Of a DNA stretch of 64,000 bases, positions 33,485-42,291 are shown one piece after another. The stretch lies in NCBI RefSeq assembly GCF_024172085.1, contig NZ_JAMZDZ010000001.1, forward strand, positions 5,208,001-5,272,000, given 5' to 3'. Position 1 is the first letter of the stretch, and each line of letters starts with the position of its first letter. Below the pieces are notes generated by a model, which did no database searches, was not told where the DNA came from, and saw only the letters and a list, made by a program, of their open reading frames with translations. The stretch is from Hamadaea flava (GTDB lineage: Bacteria > Actinomycetota > Actinomycetes > Mycobacteriales > Micromonosporaceae). Both the position numbers and the translations under genes were made by a program.

Positions 33485-36076
33485 GTGCGGTTCGTCGGGC
33501 GCGCGGTGGAGCTGGGGGCTCTGGCCGGGCACGCCCGTGCGGTCGTCGACGAGCGGCGGCTCCGCGTGGTGCTGCTGATCGCCGAACCCGGCCGGGGGGC
33601 GAGCGGGCTGTTGGAGGAGTTCCATCGACGGACTCCGGCACTTCGATACGCACGTGTGGCGCCGCCCCGAGCCGCGGGCGCGCCCGCGCTCTGGCCGTGG
33701 CAGCGGGTGCTGGCCGACCTCGGTTCGCCGTCGGCTGTGGACGACGTCTGGTCGGCGCAGGCCGCCTTGTCCCAAGCCTTCGCGGAGACCGGGCCGGTGC
33801 TCGTCGCGCTGGACGACCTGCACCGCGCCGCCGAGGAGACGCTGACGCTGCTCGCCGAGTACGCCGATCAGCCGCCCGCGACCCCGACACTCGTCGTCGC
33901 GGTGGTACGCCCAGCCGTCGCGGAGACGCTGCCGTCCGGTCCGGCCGCGTACCGGGTGTGGTTGCCGGGGTTGAGCCGGGACGAGGTCGGCGAGATGCTG
34001 GCCGGAACGGTCGCCTGGCCGGTGCCGGAGGCGCTCGCGACGCAGCTGCGCCGCCGGACCGACGGCAGCCCCGCGTTGCTGACCGCGGTCGCCGGGCAGC
34101 TGCGGGAGTCCGACGACGGGCGGCGCCGGGTCGCCCTGCGCTGGCCGGAGTCGGCGACGGCACCGATCACCGGCCGCCTGGCCGCGCTGACCGAGCCCGC
34201 CCGGCACGTCCTCGGGATCGCCTCGGTCGTCGGCCGGGAGTTCGATCTGTCCATCGTGGAGGAAGTTGCCGGGGACGCCGCGTTGCCCGCGCTGGAGGAG
34301 GCGATCACGGCCGGGCTGATCCGGCCCGTGACCGATCGCGTCTTCGCCTTCGACTCCGCGCTCGTCCGTGAACTGAGCTACGACTCCCTCGGCCTGACCG
34401 AGACCGCCGGCCTGCACGAGGCGGTCGCCGACGCGTTGCTCTCGGTCGGCGCGCGGGCGGGCGAACGTGCGCCCACTGTGGCCGAGCTGTCCCATCACCT
34501 GGTCGCGGCGGCGGTGCTCGGCGGCGACGAACGCCTGGACCGGGCGGTCGCCGCCACCGTCGCGTCCGCTCGGGCCGCCGAACGTCCGGCGGAGGCGGCG
34601 GACGCTTTCGCCGTCGCGGTGGAACTGGCCTCCCGGGCGCAGTGGTCCCCCGGCCACCTGGGCCGGCTGCTGGTCGCGTACGGGTCCGCGCAACTGCAGT
34701 CCGCGCACCGGGAACAGGCCCGAGACGCGTTCGCGGCGGCGGTACGCCTCGGCCGCCAAGCGAAGGACGCCGGACTGCTCGCCGAGGCGGCGTTGGCGTA
34801 CGGGCCGCGATCGGGGTCGGGTGCGACGGCGGAGCCGACCGACCCGCAGCGGGCGACCGCGCTCACCGAAGCACTCGCCCTCCTCAACGCCCCGCTGCCG
34901 CCCCGACCGCCCGCCCCTGAAGACGAGCTGCGCGGCTATCTCCGTGGCGCCGATCTGTCCACTGTGGCTCGACTGCGCGCCCGGCTGGCGTTGGAGTCGA
35001 CCGGAGCGGCGGCTCGCACGCTCGCCGAGCAGTCGCTGGCGGCGGCCCGCGAATGCGCCGACCCCCGCGCGATGGCTGAAGCACTGCTCGCGCAGGTCGA
35101 GCCGGACGCCGACCAGCTGCGGCAGGCGCTTCGTGAGGCCGGGGCGCTGGACGACGGCGTACTGCTGAGCCGGGCGCATCGGGCGGTGGCCGCGCTGTCC
35201 ATGCGGGACGGCGACCTTGGTCTGGCCGACCGGCATCTGGCCGAGGTGGACGGCGTACCGGAGATCGCGGCGCATCGCCTCGTCCTGGCGGGCAAGGTGG
35301 CCGCCGCCCGAGAGCACCTCACGGTGACGGCTGACTTGGAAGGGCTCGCGGCATACGCCGGACTGCGGTTGCTCGACGGCGACCCGGGCGACCTCGGCGA
35401 TCGGTTGCGGGACGTCGGCGGTCCACTATGGATAACCGCCGCCCAGTCCTGGATCGCCCGCGCCGACGGGCGCGACGAACTGGCCGGCGCGCTGATCGAG
35501 GAGCTGGCCGCTCAGCCCCTCGACCCCTGGACGATCGCGTTCGTCGTCGCGGCCGAGCCCGACGCCGCTGCCGCCGACCGGCTCGGTGCGCGGCTTTCCG
35601 CGTATCAGGGGAAATGGATCGTGGCGGGACCGGCGACGGCGAGTGCCGGACCCACGGCGCTGATGGCAGCTCGACTGGAAGCGGACCCGAAGCGCGTCAC
35701 GGCCTGGCTGGACGACGCGACGCGCGTGGTCGGTAACACGCCGTGGCTCGCCTGGCTCCGTTGGGAGCGGGCGCGGCTGCGCGCGGACGCGCAGGACGTG
35801 AAGGGCGCGCGGACGTTCGCCGCCGAGCGCGGCCTTTCCGGCCTGGTACGCCGAATCGACCGGTTCGAGCCGCCGGACGGCCGGACGCTGACCCGGCGCG
35901 AGCAGGAAGTGCTCGAATTGGCCGCGGCCGGAGCCTCCGCGCGGGAGATCGCGGAACGGCTGGTGATCGGCGAGCGAACAGTCGAGACCCACCTCGCGAA
36001 CATCTACCGCAAGCTCGGCGTGCGCAGCCGGGTGGAATTGGTGGCTCATCTCCGGGACAGCAGGAGACCCGTGTGA
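33485..36076 (+). CDS. LuxR-family regulator with AAA-like domain, degenerate Walker A
   Basis: An 863-residue large LuxR regulator (MalT/AcoK-like). The N terminus is an ATPase-like module (RFVGRAVELGALAGHARAV), but the P-loop reads AEPGRGASG at residues 33-41 instead of G-x4-GK-S/T, so the catalytic Lys is missing. A Walker B-like VLVALDDLHRA remains. The middle is a long TPR-like helical array. The C terminus is a complete LuxR helix-turn-helix (LTRREQEVLELAAAGASAREI ... TVETHLANIYRKLGV). The GTG at 33485 follows GGGGTGAGG. It is divergent from the calcium-repeat gene across 219 bp, hence a plausible local regulator. Confidence 0.85.
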   Translation: MRFVGRAVELGALAGHARAVVDERRLRVVLLIAEPGRGASGLLEEFHRRTPALRYARVAPPRAAGAPALWPWQRVLADLGSPSAVDDVWSAQAALSQAFAETGPVLVALDDLHRAAEETLTLLAEYADQPPATPTLVVAVVRPAVAETLPSGPAAYRVWLPGLSRDEVGEMLAGTVAWPVPEALATQLRRRTDGSPALLTAVAGQLRESDDGRRRVALRWPESATAPITGRLAALTEPARHVLGIASVVGREFDLSIVEEVAGDAALPALEEAITAGLIRPVTDRVFAFDSALVRELSYDSLGLTETAGLHEAVADALLSVGARAGERAPTVAELSHHLVAAAVLGGDERLDRAVAATVASARAAERPAEAADAFAVAVELASRAQWSPGHLGRLLVAYGSAQLQSAHREQARDAFAAAVRLGRQAKDAGLLAEAALAYGPRSGSGATAEPTDPQRATALTEALALLNAPLPPRPPAPEDELRGYLRGADLSTVARLRARLALESTGAAARTLAEQSLAAARECADPRAMAEALLAQVEPDADQLRQALREAGALDDGVLLSRAHRAVAALSMRDGDLGLADRHLAEVDGVPEIAAHRLVLAGKVAAAREHLTVTADLEGLAAYAGLRLLDGDPGDLGDRLRDVGGPLWITAAQSWIARADGRDELAGALIEELAAQPLDPWTIAFVVAAEPDAAAADRLGARLSAYQGKWIVAGPATASAGPTALMAARLEADPKRVTAWLDDATRVVGNTPWLAWLRWERARLRADAQDVKGARTFAAERGLSGLVRRIDRFEPPDGRTLTRREQEVLELAAAGASAREIAERLVIGERTVETHLANIYRKLGVRSRVELVAHLRDSRRPV

Positions 36077-36158
36077 TCACCGTTACAGATTGTGACAGTA
36101 GAGACACGGAAACCGGTGGACGACGGAATACGCCCGGCGTAGCGTGATCCGTAACGCG

Positions 36159-36331
36159 CCTCGCTTGTGCAAACCGGGGGTTCGCCTAGTTGATCTGTTT
36201 CGACTTTGGCGCCGAGCGAGGAGCTGGGGGATGGGTGGCGTGACACCGTTGGGGGACGGTAGCCACCTGAACCGGCGCGCTGGCTGGCGACGCTAACGGG
36301 GGTGAGCGTCGCCAGCCGCCGCCGGCTTTTT
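36159..36331 (+). ncRNA. candidate structured RNA ending in an intrinsic terminator
   Basis: Three nested or serial stems are visible. CCTCGCT (36159-36165) pairs with AGCGAGG (36215-36221). GGTGGC (36234-36239) pairs with GCCACC (36262-36267) and encloses ACCGT/ACGGT with a TGGGGG loop. The 12-bp terminator stem follows at 36283-36316, with an AACGGGGGTG loop and then a T-run. The two G5 loops are striking. It does not match any riboswitch consensus I can recall and has no plus-strand gene directly downstream. It could be a trans-acting small RNA or the 3' UTR of the LuxR gene. Confidence 0.45.
36283..36331 (+). terminator. intrinsic terminator
   Basis: The 12-bp perfect stem GCTGGCGACGCT (36283-36294) / AGCGTCGCCAGC (36305-36316) is followed by CGCCGCCGGC and TTTTT. 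It ends the candidate RNA or the LuxR transcript. Confidence 0.85.
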
Positions 36332-36341
36332 CGTATCTGAC

Positions 36342-36376
36342 ACTTGTGGGGCGCCGCGATGCGACGCCCCACAAGT
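36342..36376 (-). terminator. terminator hairpin downstream of gpmI
   Basis: ACTTGTGGGGCG (36342-36353) pairs perfectly with CGCCCCACAAGT (36365-36376), 14 bp beyond the gpmI stop. There is no clear T-run on the minus strand. Confidence 0.7.
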
Positions 36377-36389
36377 CGATCGTCGGTTG

Positions 36390-38057
36390 TCAGGAGTCCA
36401 GCAGCGTCGGCTCGTATTCGACCGGCGCCTCGTAGCCGAGCAACTCGATCAGGGTCGACGCGACATTCGCGAGCCCGCCCTTCGGCACGTCGTCCCGGAA
36501 CGTGACGTCGCGGTCGGCGTAGTCGGCGATGATCAGCGGGATCGGGTTCGTGCTGTGAGCGGTCTTCCAGCGCGGCGTGCCGTCCGCGAGGAACACCGGC
36601 TCGCCCTGCTTGTCCCGCTCGATCATGTCTTCCGCGTTGCCGTGGTCCGCCGTGACGACGAGTGTTCCGCGGGCCGCCTTGACCGCCCGGTCGATCCGGT
36701 CGATCGCCAGGTCCACCGACTCCATCGCGACCACGGCCGCCTCGAAGACCCCGGTGTGGCCGACCATGTCGCCGCCGGGGAAGTTGGCCCGGATGAAGCG
36801 GAACCGGCCGGAGTGGATCGCCTCGATGATGGCGTCGGCGGTCTCGGCCGACTTCATCCAGGGACGCTCGTTGAACGGCACCTGGTCCGAGGGGATCTCG
36901 AAGTAGGTCTCGGTGGCTGGGTCGAACTTCTCCGAACGGTTGCCGTTCCAGAAGTAGGTCACGTGGCCGAACTTCTGCGTCTCCGCCCCGGCCCACTGGG
37001 TCACCCCGGTACGGGCGAGCAGCTCGCTGATCGTGTCCGGCACGGGCTCCGGTTCCACCAGCCGAAGTTTCGGCATGTCGGTGTCGCCGTCGTAGAGCGT
37101 CATCCCGGCGAAGAGCACGTCGGGCACGCGCTGCCGATCGAATCCCGCGAAGTCCGCGCCGGCCGTGAACGCCCAGGACAGCTCGATCGCCCGGTCGCCG
37201 CGGAAGTTGAAGAACACGACGCAGTCGCCGTCCTGGATCGCCCCGACCGGGCGGCCGTCCTCGTCGACGATCGTGTACGGGGACAGCAGTTGGTCGCTGA
37301 TGCCCGGGGTCTCCTTGCGGAGCTGCTCGATCGCCTCGGTGGCGGAGGCGAACGGTCGGGCGGCGCCCAGAACGTGTGCCTGCCAGCCGCGCTCGACGAT
37401 GCGCCAGTCGGCCTCGTACCGGTCCATGGTCGTGACCATGCGGCCACCGCCGGACGCGATCCGGTAGGTGCCGCCGGTCGCCTGCGCCGCCGCGCCCAGC
37501 TCTTGCTCGACCTCGGCGACGTACTTCTCTGCCGTCCGATCCGGAACGTCCCGCCCGTCGTGCAGAGCGTGCACGAACAGTCGGTGTACGCCTTTGTCGC
37601 GAGCCTTGCCGATCAAGGCGGCGAGGTGGGTCATGTTCGAGTGGACGTTGCCGTCCGACAGCAGGCCGATCAGGTGCAGCGCGGTGCCTCGCTGGGTGAC
37701 CTGCGCGATGATCTCCTGCCACGTCCCGGTCCAGATGGCGCCGGAGTCCACCGCGATGTCGATGCGCTTGGCGCCCTGGTCGAAGATCCGGCCCGCGCCC
37801 AGCGTGTTGTGGCCGACCTCAGAGTTGCCCATGTCGGTCTCCGACGGCAGCCCGACGTAGGGCCCGTGGGCGAGGATCGTGCGGTACGCGGCGTCCGAGC
37901 GGAGCGAGTCGAGGGCGGGCGTGCGAGCCACGGAGACGGCGTCGTAGGCGTCGTGCCGACCCTCGCCAACACCGTCCATGACCAGCAGGACGACCGGGCC
38001 CGGCGGCGGTGCCAGGCGAGGGTGCGGAGCGAGCTGAGACTTCTCAAGATCGGGCAT
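36390..38057 (-). CDS. gpmI: 2,3-bisphosphoglycerate-independent phosphoglycerate mutase
   Basis: This enzyme interconverts 3- and 2-phosphoglycerate in glycolysis without 2,3-BPG, using two Mn ions. The 555-residue protein has the metal-site start VVLLVMDGVGEGRHDAYDAV and the catalytic Ser in DMGNSEVGHNTLGAGR. The substrate loop is HALHDGRDVPDRTA, and the second metal cluster is VVTADHGNAEDM plus KTAHSTNPIPLI. It sits where M. tuberculosis carries the unrelated cofactor-dependent gpm1, so the same reaction may be supplied at this locus by a different enzyme family. That comparison is from memory. Confidence 0.96.
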   Translation of the reverse strand: MPDLEKSQLAPHPRLAPPPGPVVLLVMDGVGEGRHDAYDAVSVARTPALDSLRSDAAYRTILAHGPYVGLPSETDMGNSEVGHNTLGAGRIFDQGAKRIDIAVDSGAIWTGTWQEIIAQVTQRGTALHLIGLLSDGNVHSNMTHLAALIGKARDKGVHRLFVHALHDGRDVPDRTAEKYVAEVEQELGAAAQATGGTYRIASGGGRMVTTMDRYEADWRIVERGWQAHVLGAARPFASATEAIEQLRKETPGISDQLLSPYTIVDEDGRPVGAIQDGDCVVFFNFRGDRAIELSWAFTAGADFAGFDRQRVPDVLFAGMTLYDGDTDMPKLRLVEPEPVPDTISELLARTGVTQWAGAETQKFGHVTYFWNGNRSEKFDPATETYFEIPSDQVPFNERPWMKSAETADAIIEAIHSGRFRFIRANFPGGDMVGHTGVFEAAVVAMESVDLAIDRIDRAVKAARGTLVVTADHGNAEDMIERDKQGEPVFLADGTPRWKTAHSTNPIPLIIADYADRDVTFRDDVPKGGLANVASTLIELLGYEAPVEYEPTLLDS

Positions 38058-38239
38058 GAACGTTCCTTCCCGGATTCGTCGCGGAGCCGGTCAGCATCGA
38101 CCGGGCACACAGACGCCATCCTGCCCTACGCACGGAGAGTGACCACGGACACGTTCTAAATCGCGTGACCCTGTTACGGAGGCTGGCCTAGGTTGTAAGG
38201 CGTCCTTCTCGAAACGCTCATTACTCCTGGTGGTGGCAC

Positions 38240-39481
38240 GTGCGGAGCCTGCGTACCTGGGCCGGCGACACGGTAGGTGGCCTTCCGGCCACCTTCTGGT
38301 ATCTCTGGCTAGGCACGCTGATCAACCGCCTCGGTGCGGTGGCCGTGCTGTTCCTGGAGATCCACATGGTCTCGGGGTACGGCTTCTCCGCCACCCTCGC
38401 CGGCCTGGTGCTCGGTCTCTACGGCGGCGGCATGGCGCTCGGCTCCATCGCGGGCGGCGTCCTGGCCGACCGGTGGGGCCGCCGGCCGACGCTGCTACTG
38501 GCCAATATCGCGGGCGTCGTCACCGCGCTCGCTCTCGGGATCACCCTCACGCCCTGGTTCGTCGCGCTCACCGCGCTGGTCTACGGCTTCTGGAACGGTC
38601 TCGGGCGGCCGGCGTACAGCGCGACCCTGGTCGACGTGCTCGGCCCGACCAAGCGCATGCGCGGCATGAACCTCAACTACTGGGCGATCAACCTCGGGTT
38701 CTCCGGCGCGGCCTTCCTGGCCGGCGTACTGGCGCACACCCCGCGCATGGTCGTCTTCGTGCTGAACGCGGCGGTGCTCGCGATCACCACCGTGATCATC
38801 GCGGTGAAGGTCCCCGAGACCTCGCCTGGTCCGGCGTTGTCCGCGCCGAAGGAGGGCGGGGGGATCTCGCTAGTCCTGCGCGACCGGGTCTTCATGATCT
38901 ACGTGCTGCTCAATCTGGGCCTGTGGTCGATCATCGAGTCGTGCAAGCTCATCCCGATCGCCATGGTCAACCAGGGGATCGATCCCGCGAACTACGGCTC
39001 GGTCATCGCGGTGAACGGCGTCATGATCGTGGCGCTGCAACTGTTCATCCCCAAGCTCGTCGGGCGGCACCCGCGTAATCGCGTACAGATCGCCTCGGCG
39101 CTGCTGGTCGGGCTCGGGATGGGCGCGGTCGGCCTGGCCGGCAGCGTGCCCACGCTCGCGCTCACCGTCGCGGTGTGGACGCTCGGCGAGATGATCAACG
39201 CGCCGGTCAACGGCACGACCATCGCCGACCTGTCGAGCCCGGCGATGCGCGGTCGCTACCAGGGCGTCGCCTCGATGAGTTTCACGGCCGCCAACTTCTT
39301 CGCGCCGATCGTCGGCGGCCTGGTCCTGGACAACAGCCCGCACGCCACGCTGTGGTTCGGCCTCGGGGTCCTCGGCCTGATCCTCGCGGTCGGCCATCTC
39401 CTCTCCGGTCCCGCGCGCGAGCGCCGGGCCGCGCACCTCACTCAGCCGGAGGTGGTACGCGATGAGGCGCTGGTTGCGTGA
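38240..39481 (+). CDS. MFS transporter, tandem paralogue 1
   Basis: A 413-residue, 12-helix major facilitator. GTG start at 38240. The MFS loop 2-3 motif is GGVLADRWGRRPTLL; other landmarks are GGLPATFWYLWLGTLINRLGA at the N terminus and MRGRYQGVASMSFTAANFFAP in helix 10-11. Substrate unknown; the family resembles drug or metabolite exporters. It is the first of three paralogues in one operon, overlapping the next gene by 20 bp. Confidence 0.88.
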   Translation: MRSLRTWAGDTVGGLPATFWYLWLGTLINRLGAVAVLFLEIHMVSGYGFSATLAGLVLGLYGGGMALGSIAGGVLADRWGRRPTLLLANIAGVVTALALGITLTPWFVALTALVYGFWNGLGRPAYSATLVDVLGPTKRMRGMNLNYWAINLGFSGAAFLAGVLAHTPRMVVFVLNAAVLAITTVIIAVKVPETSPGPALSAPKEGGGISLVLRDRVFMIYVLLNLGLWSIIESCKLIPIAMVNQGIDPANYGSVIAVNGVMIVALQLFIPKLVGRHPRNRVQIASALLVGLGMGAVGLAGSVPTLALTVAVWTLGEMINAPVNGTTIADLSSPAMRGRYQGVASMSFTAANFFAPIVGGLVLDNSPHATLWFGLGVLGLILAVGHLLSGPARERRAAHLTQPEVVRDEALVA

Positions 39482-40757
39482 CACCACCGGCGGTCTGCCG
39501 CGACAGTTCTGGTATCTCTGGACCGGGACGCTGATCAACCGCGTCGGCGGTTTCGTCGTCATCTTCCTCACCATCTACCTGACGACCGTGCGGCACTTCA
39601 CACCGTCCCAAGCCGGCCTGATCATGGGGGTCTGGGCGGCCGGCGGCGCGTTGGGCAACATGCTCGGCGGTGTGGCCGCTGACCGGATCGGCCGCAAGGT
39701 AACCCTGCTCACCGGCCAGGTCGCCGGGGCGGCGACGCTGCTCGCGATGGCCTTCACCTCGGCGTACTGGGGCATCGCCGGGTTGGCGTTCCTCTTCGGG
39801 GTGTTCGCCGACGGGGCCCGTCCAGCGTTCGGCGCGATGCTGATCGACATCGTTCCGGAGAAGGACCGGCTGCGCGCGTTCACCCTGAACTACTGGGTGA
39901 TCAACCTCGGGTTCGCGTTCGCCGCGACGCTCGCGGGCCTCGCCGCGGCGGCCGACTATCACCTGGTCTTCCTGGTCGACGCGGCGACGACGCTCGTCAC
40001 CGCCACGTTCCTGTTCTTCACGTTGCGGGAGTCCAAGTCCGCCCGCCCGGCCTCCTCCTCGTCGGCCACCTCCTCCTCGTCGGCCTCCTCGTCGGCCGCC
40101 TCGGCGGTGGCGTCGGCCGCCAAGGGCGGGCTGCGGGTCGTGTTCACCGACCGGATCTTCCTGATCTTCGCCGGGCTGAACATCCTCAGCGCGTTCGTCT
40201 TCCTTCAGCACCTCACGACGCTGCCGATCGCCATGGCCGCCGACGGCATCTCCGGGCAGACCTACGGCTACGTGATCGCGTTGAACGGCGTGCTCATCGT
40301 GATCGGGCAGCTGTTCATCCCCAGGCTGACCAGAGGCATGACCCGTACGCGGATGCTGGCCGTCGCCTCGATCGTCACCGGGCTGGGCTTCGGGCTCACC
40401 GCGCTGGCGAACACCCCGCTGTTCTACGCCGCCACCGTCTTCGTCTGGACGCTCGGCGAGATGGTCAACGCCCCGGCCAACTCCACCACCATGGCCGCTC
40501 TCTCCCCAGCCGACCTGCGCGGCAGATACCAGGGCGTGTTCTCGCTCTCCTGGTCGATCGCCGGGTTCGTCGCGCCGACCGTCGGCGGATTCCTCCAAGA
40601 ACACGTCGGCAACACCTTCCTCTGGCTGCTGTGCGCGGGCATCGGATTGGCCGTCGCCGCAGCTCAGGTAGCCTCGGGACCGGCGCGCGAACGCAGAGCC
40701 GCGATCCTCGCCCCACCCCCACCGGCTGTGTCCCGGCAGCCGACCCCCGTTTCGTAA
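39462..40757 (+). CDS. MFS transporter, tandem paralogue 2
   Basis: A 431-residue major facilitator closely related to its neighbours: GGLPRQFWYLWTGTLINRVGG start, loop GGVAADRIGRKVTLL and LRGRYQGVFSLSWSIAGFVAP. The central cytoplasmic loop carries an unusual Ser/Ala run (SSSSATSSSSASSSAAS) absent from paralogue 1. The ATG lies within the end of paralogue 1. Confidence 0.88.
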   Translation: MRRWLRDTTGGLPRQFWYLWTGTLINRVGGFVVIFLTIYLTTVRHFTPSQAGLIMGVWAAGGALGNMLGGVAADRIGRKVTLLTGQVAGAATLLAMAFTSAYWGIAGLAFLFGVFADGARPAFGAMLIDIVPEKDRLRAFTLNYWVINLGFAFAATLAGLAAAADYHLVFLVDAATTLVTATFLFFTLRESKSARPASSSSATSSSSASSSAASAVASAAKGGLRVVFTDRIFLIFAGLNILSAFVFLQHLTTLPIAMAADGISGQTYGYVIALNGVLIVIGQLFIPRLTRGMTRTRMLAVASIVTGLGFGLTALANTPLFYAATVFVWTLGEMVNAPANSTTMAALSPADLRGRYQGVFSLSWSIAGFVAPTVGGFLQEHVGNTFLWLLCAGIGLAVAAAQVASGPARERRAAILAPPPPAVSRQPTPVS

Positions 40758-40768
40758 GGATTCGCGTC

Positions 40769-42082
40769 TTGTTCTCTCGCTTCTGGTCGCAGACCGCCGG
40801 AGGACTGCCCCGTGTCTTCTGGACGCTCTGGTCGGCGATCCTCGTCAACCGGATCGGCGCCTTCGGCATGCTGTTCCTCCCGCTCTACCTCAGCGCCGGG
40901 CGTGGGCTCTCGCTCACCGCGGCGGGCCTGGTCACCGCCGGGTACGGCATCGGCGGCGCGGGCGGCAGCCTGATCGGCGGCGTACTGGCCGACAGCTGGG
41001 GCCGCCGCGCCACCATGGTCACCGCGAACGGCATCGCCGCCGCGTTGATGCTGGCCCTCGCGTTCGCTCAGCCGCTGTGGCTCATCGCCGGGCTGACCCT
41101 GTTCATCGGGATCTTCCACTCGATGCCCGGCCCGGCGACCGTCGCGGCCATCATCGACATCGTTCCCGAGGAATCCCGGTCCCGCGCGTTCAACCTCCAG
41201 TTCTGGGCGTTCAACCTGGGCATGGCGATCGCCTCCGCCCTCGCCGGCGTGATCGCCGAGGTCGGCTTCTTCTTCCTCTTCGCCCTGGACGCGGCGACGA
41301 CCGCGATCACGGCGTACGTGCTCTTCCGGCATGTGCCGGAGACGCTGATGCTGCGGCAGGGCCGCCCGTCCCGTCCGTGGGCCACCCGGCCCTGGCCGGC
41401 CCGCCCGATCGGCTCCCGGCCGCACCCGGCCAGCGGGCAGGTCAAGCGCTCGACCACCCCGGGCGGCCTCGGTACGGCGCTCACCGACCCGATCTTCATG
41501 GTGTTCGTCGGGCTGACCTTCATCGCGGCGATCCTCAACTCGCAGACCTCGATCCTGCAGCTCGCCATGAACGCCGACGGCCTCTCGCCGGCGGCGTACG
41601 GGATCGTGGCGGCGGTGCCGGGCCTGCTGATCGTCCTCGGCCAGCTCTTCGTGCCCCGGCTCATCCAAGGCCGGCTGAAGGGCCGAGTCCTCGCGCTGTC
41701 CCTGGCCGTCTCCGGGATCGGCTACTTCACGCTCACCTTCGCCGACGTCTTCGGGGCGTACCTGATGGCGGCGGCGATCTGGACGATCGGCTCGATGATC
41801 GCGGCCCCGCCGAACGCCGAAGTCATCGCCGAACTCGCCCCGGCCCGGCTGCGCGCCCGCTACCAGGCGGTCTTCTTCCTGACCTTCCCGGCGGCCGGGT
41901 TCGTCGCCCCGGCGGTCGGCGGCTGGTCGCTGGAGCACCTCGGGGACGTGCACTGGGTTCTCATCGGCGTACTCGGCCTCGCGGCCGCCGCCGGGCACCT
42001 GCTCGCCAGCCGGCCGCGGGAACGCCGCGTCGCGCGGCTGCTGGCCGCGCCCGCCGCCCTCCCCACCAGCGCCACCGTCTAA
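40769..42082 (+). CDS. MFS transporter, tandem paralogue 3
   Basis: A 437-residue major facilitator. TTG at 40769 is taken as start: AAGGA lies 8 bp upstream, and it begins the conserved FSRFWSQTAGGLPRVFW. The frame upstream is open but overlaps paralogue 2. It has GGVLADSWGRRATMV and LRARYQAVFFLTFPAAGFVAP. The middle loop is Arg/Pro-rich (RPSRPWATRPWPARP), so the three copies differ most there. Confidence 0.87.
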   Translation: MFSRFWSQTAGGLPRVFWTLWSAILVNRIGAFGMLFLPLYLSAGRGLSLTAAGLVTAGYGIGGAGGSLIGGVLADSWGRRATMVTANGIAAALMLALAFAQPLWLIAGLTLFIGIFHSMPGPATVAAIIDIVPEESRSRAFNLQFWAFNLGMAIASALAGVIAEVGFFFLFALDAATTAITAYVLFRHVPETLMLRQGRPSRPWATRPWPARPIGSRPHPASGQVKRSTTPGGLGTALTDPIFMVFVGLTFIAAILNSQTSILQLAMNADGLSPAAYGIVAAVPGLLIVLGQLFVPRLIQGRLKGRVLALSLAVSGIGYFTLTFADVFGAYLMAAAIWTIGSMIAAPPNAEVIAELAPARLRARYQAVFFLTFPAAGFVAPAVGGWSLEHLGDVHWVLIGVLGLAAAAGHLLASRPRERRVARLLAAPAALPTSATV

Positions 42083-42113
42083 CCCCCGCTTTGGTCCGCC
42101 GCTTTGGTCCGCC

Positions 42114-42291
42114 GATCATGAACTTATGTGCGTGATCGACCGGCGTGTCGTGTCCGTGGCGCCCTGATCATTCCCCCGAGGCCGTGATCGATCTCGGGTG
42201 TCCGGTGCAGAAGTCGATCAGGCCGATACGGAGTTGATCAGGGTCTGGCGAACACGACACGCCGGTCGATCACGACCGATAGTTCATGATC
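42114..42291. repeat. 178-bp nested inverted repeat
   Basis: Three arm pairs are nested. GATCATGAACT (42114-42124) pairs with AGTTCATGATC (42281-42291). A 23-bp perfect arm at 42131-42153 (CGTGATCGACCGGCGTGTCG then TGT) pairs with 42252-42274. CCCTGATCA (near 42163) pairs with TGATCAGGG (42235-42243). It spans the gap between the convergent third MFS gene and the isomerase, and its right end covers the isomerase stop codon. Confidence 0.88.

Larger units (their letters stand above)
36077..36389. other. 313-bp intergenic region
   Basis: This gap lies between the LuxR gene and the convergent gpmI. It holds a candidate structured RNA (36159-36331), ending in a plus-strand terminator, and the gpmI terminator hairpin. 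The first 80 bases contain GTGATCACCGTTAC and GTGATCCGTAAC, a loose inverted pair, but no clear gene. Confidence 0.6.

Noticed and set aside
36159-36331. c-di-AMP (ydaO) or other known riboswitch
   Set aside because: GGGGGA and GGGGGTGA segments are suggestive, but the remaining consensus is absent and no plus-strand gene follows; kept only as a candidate RNA.
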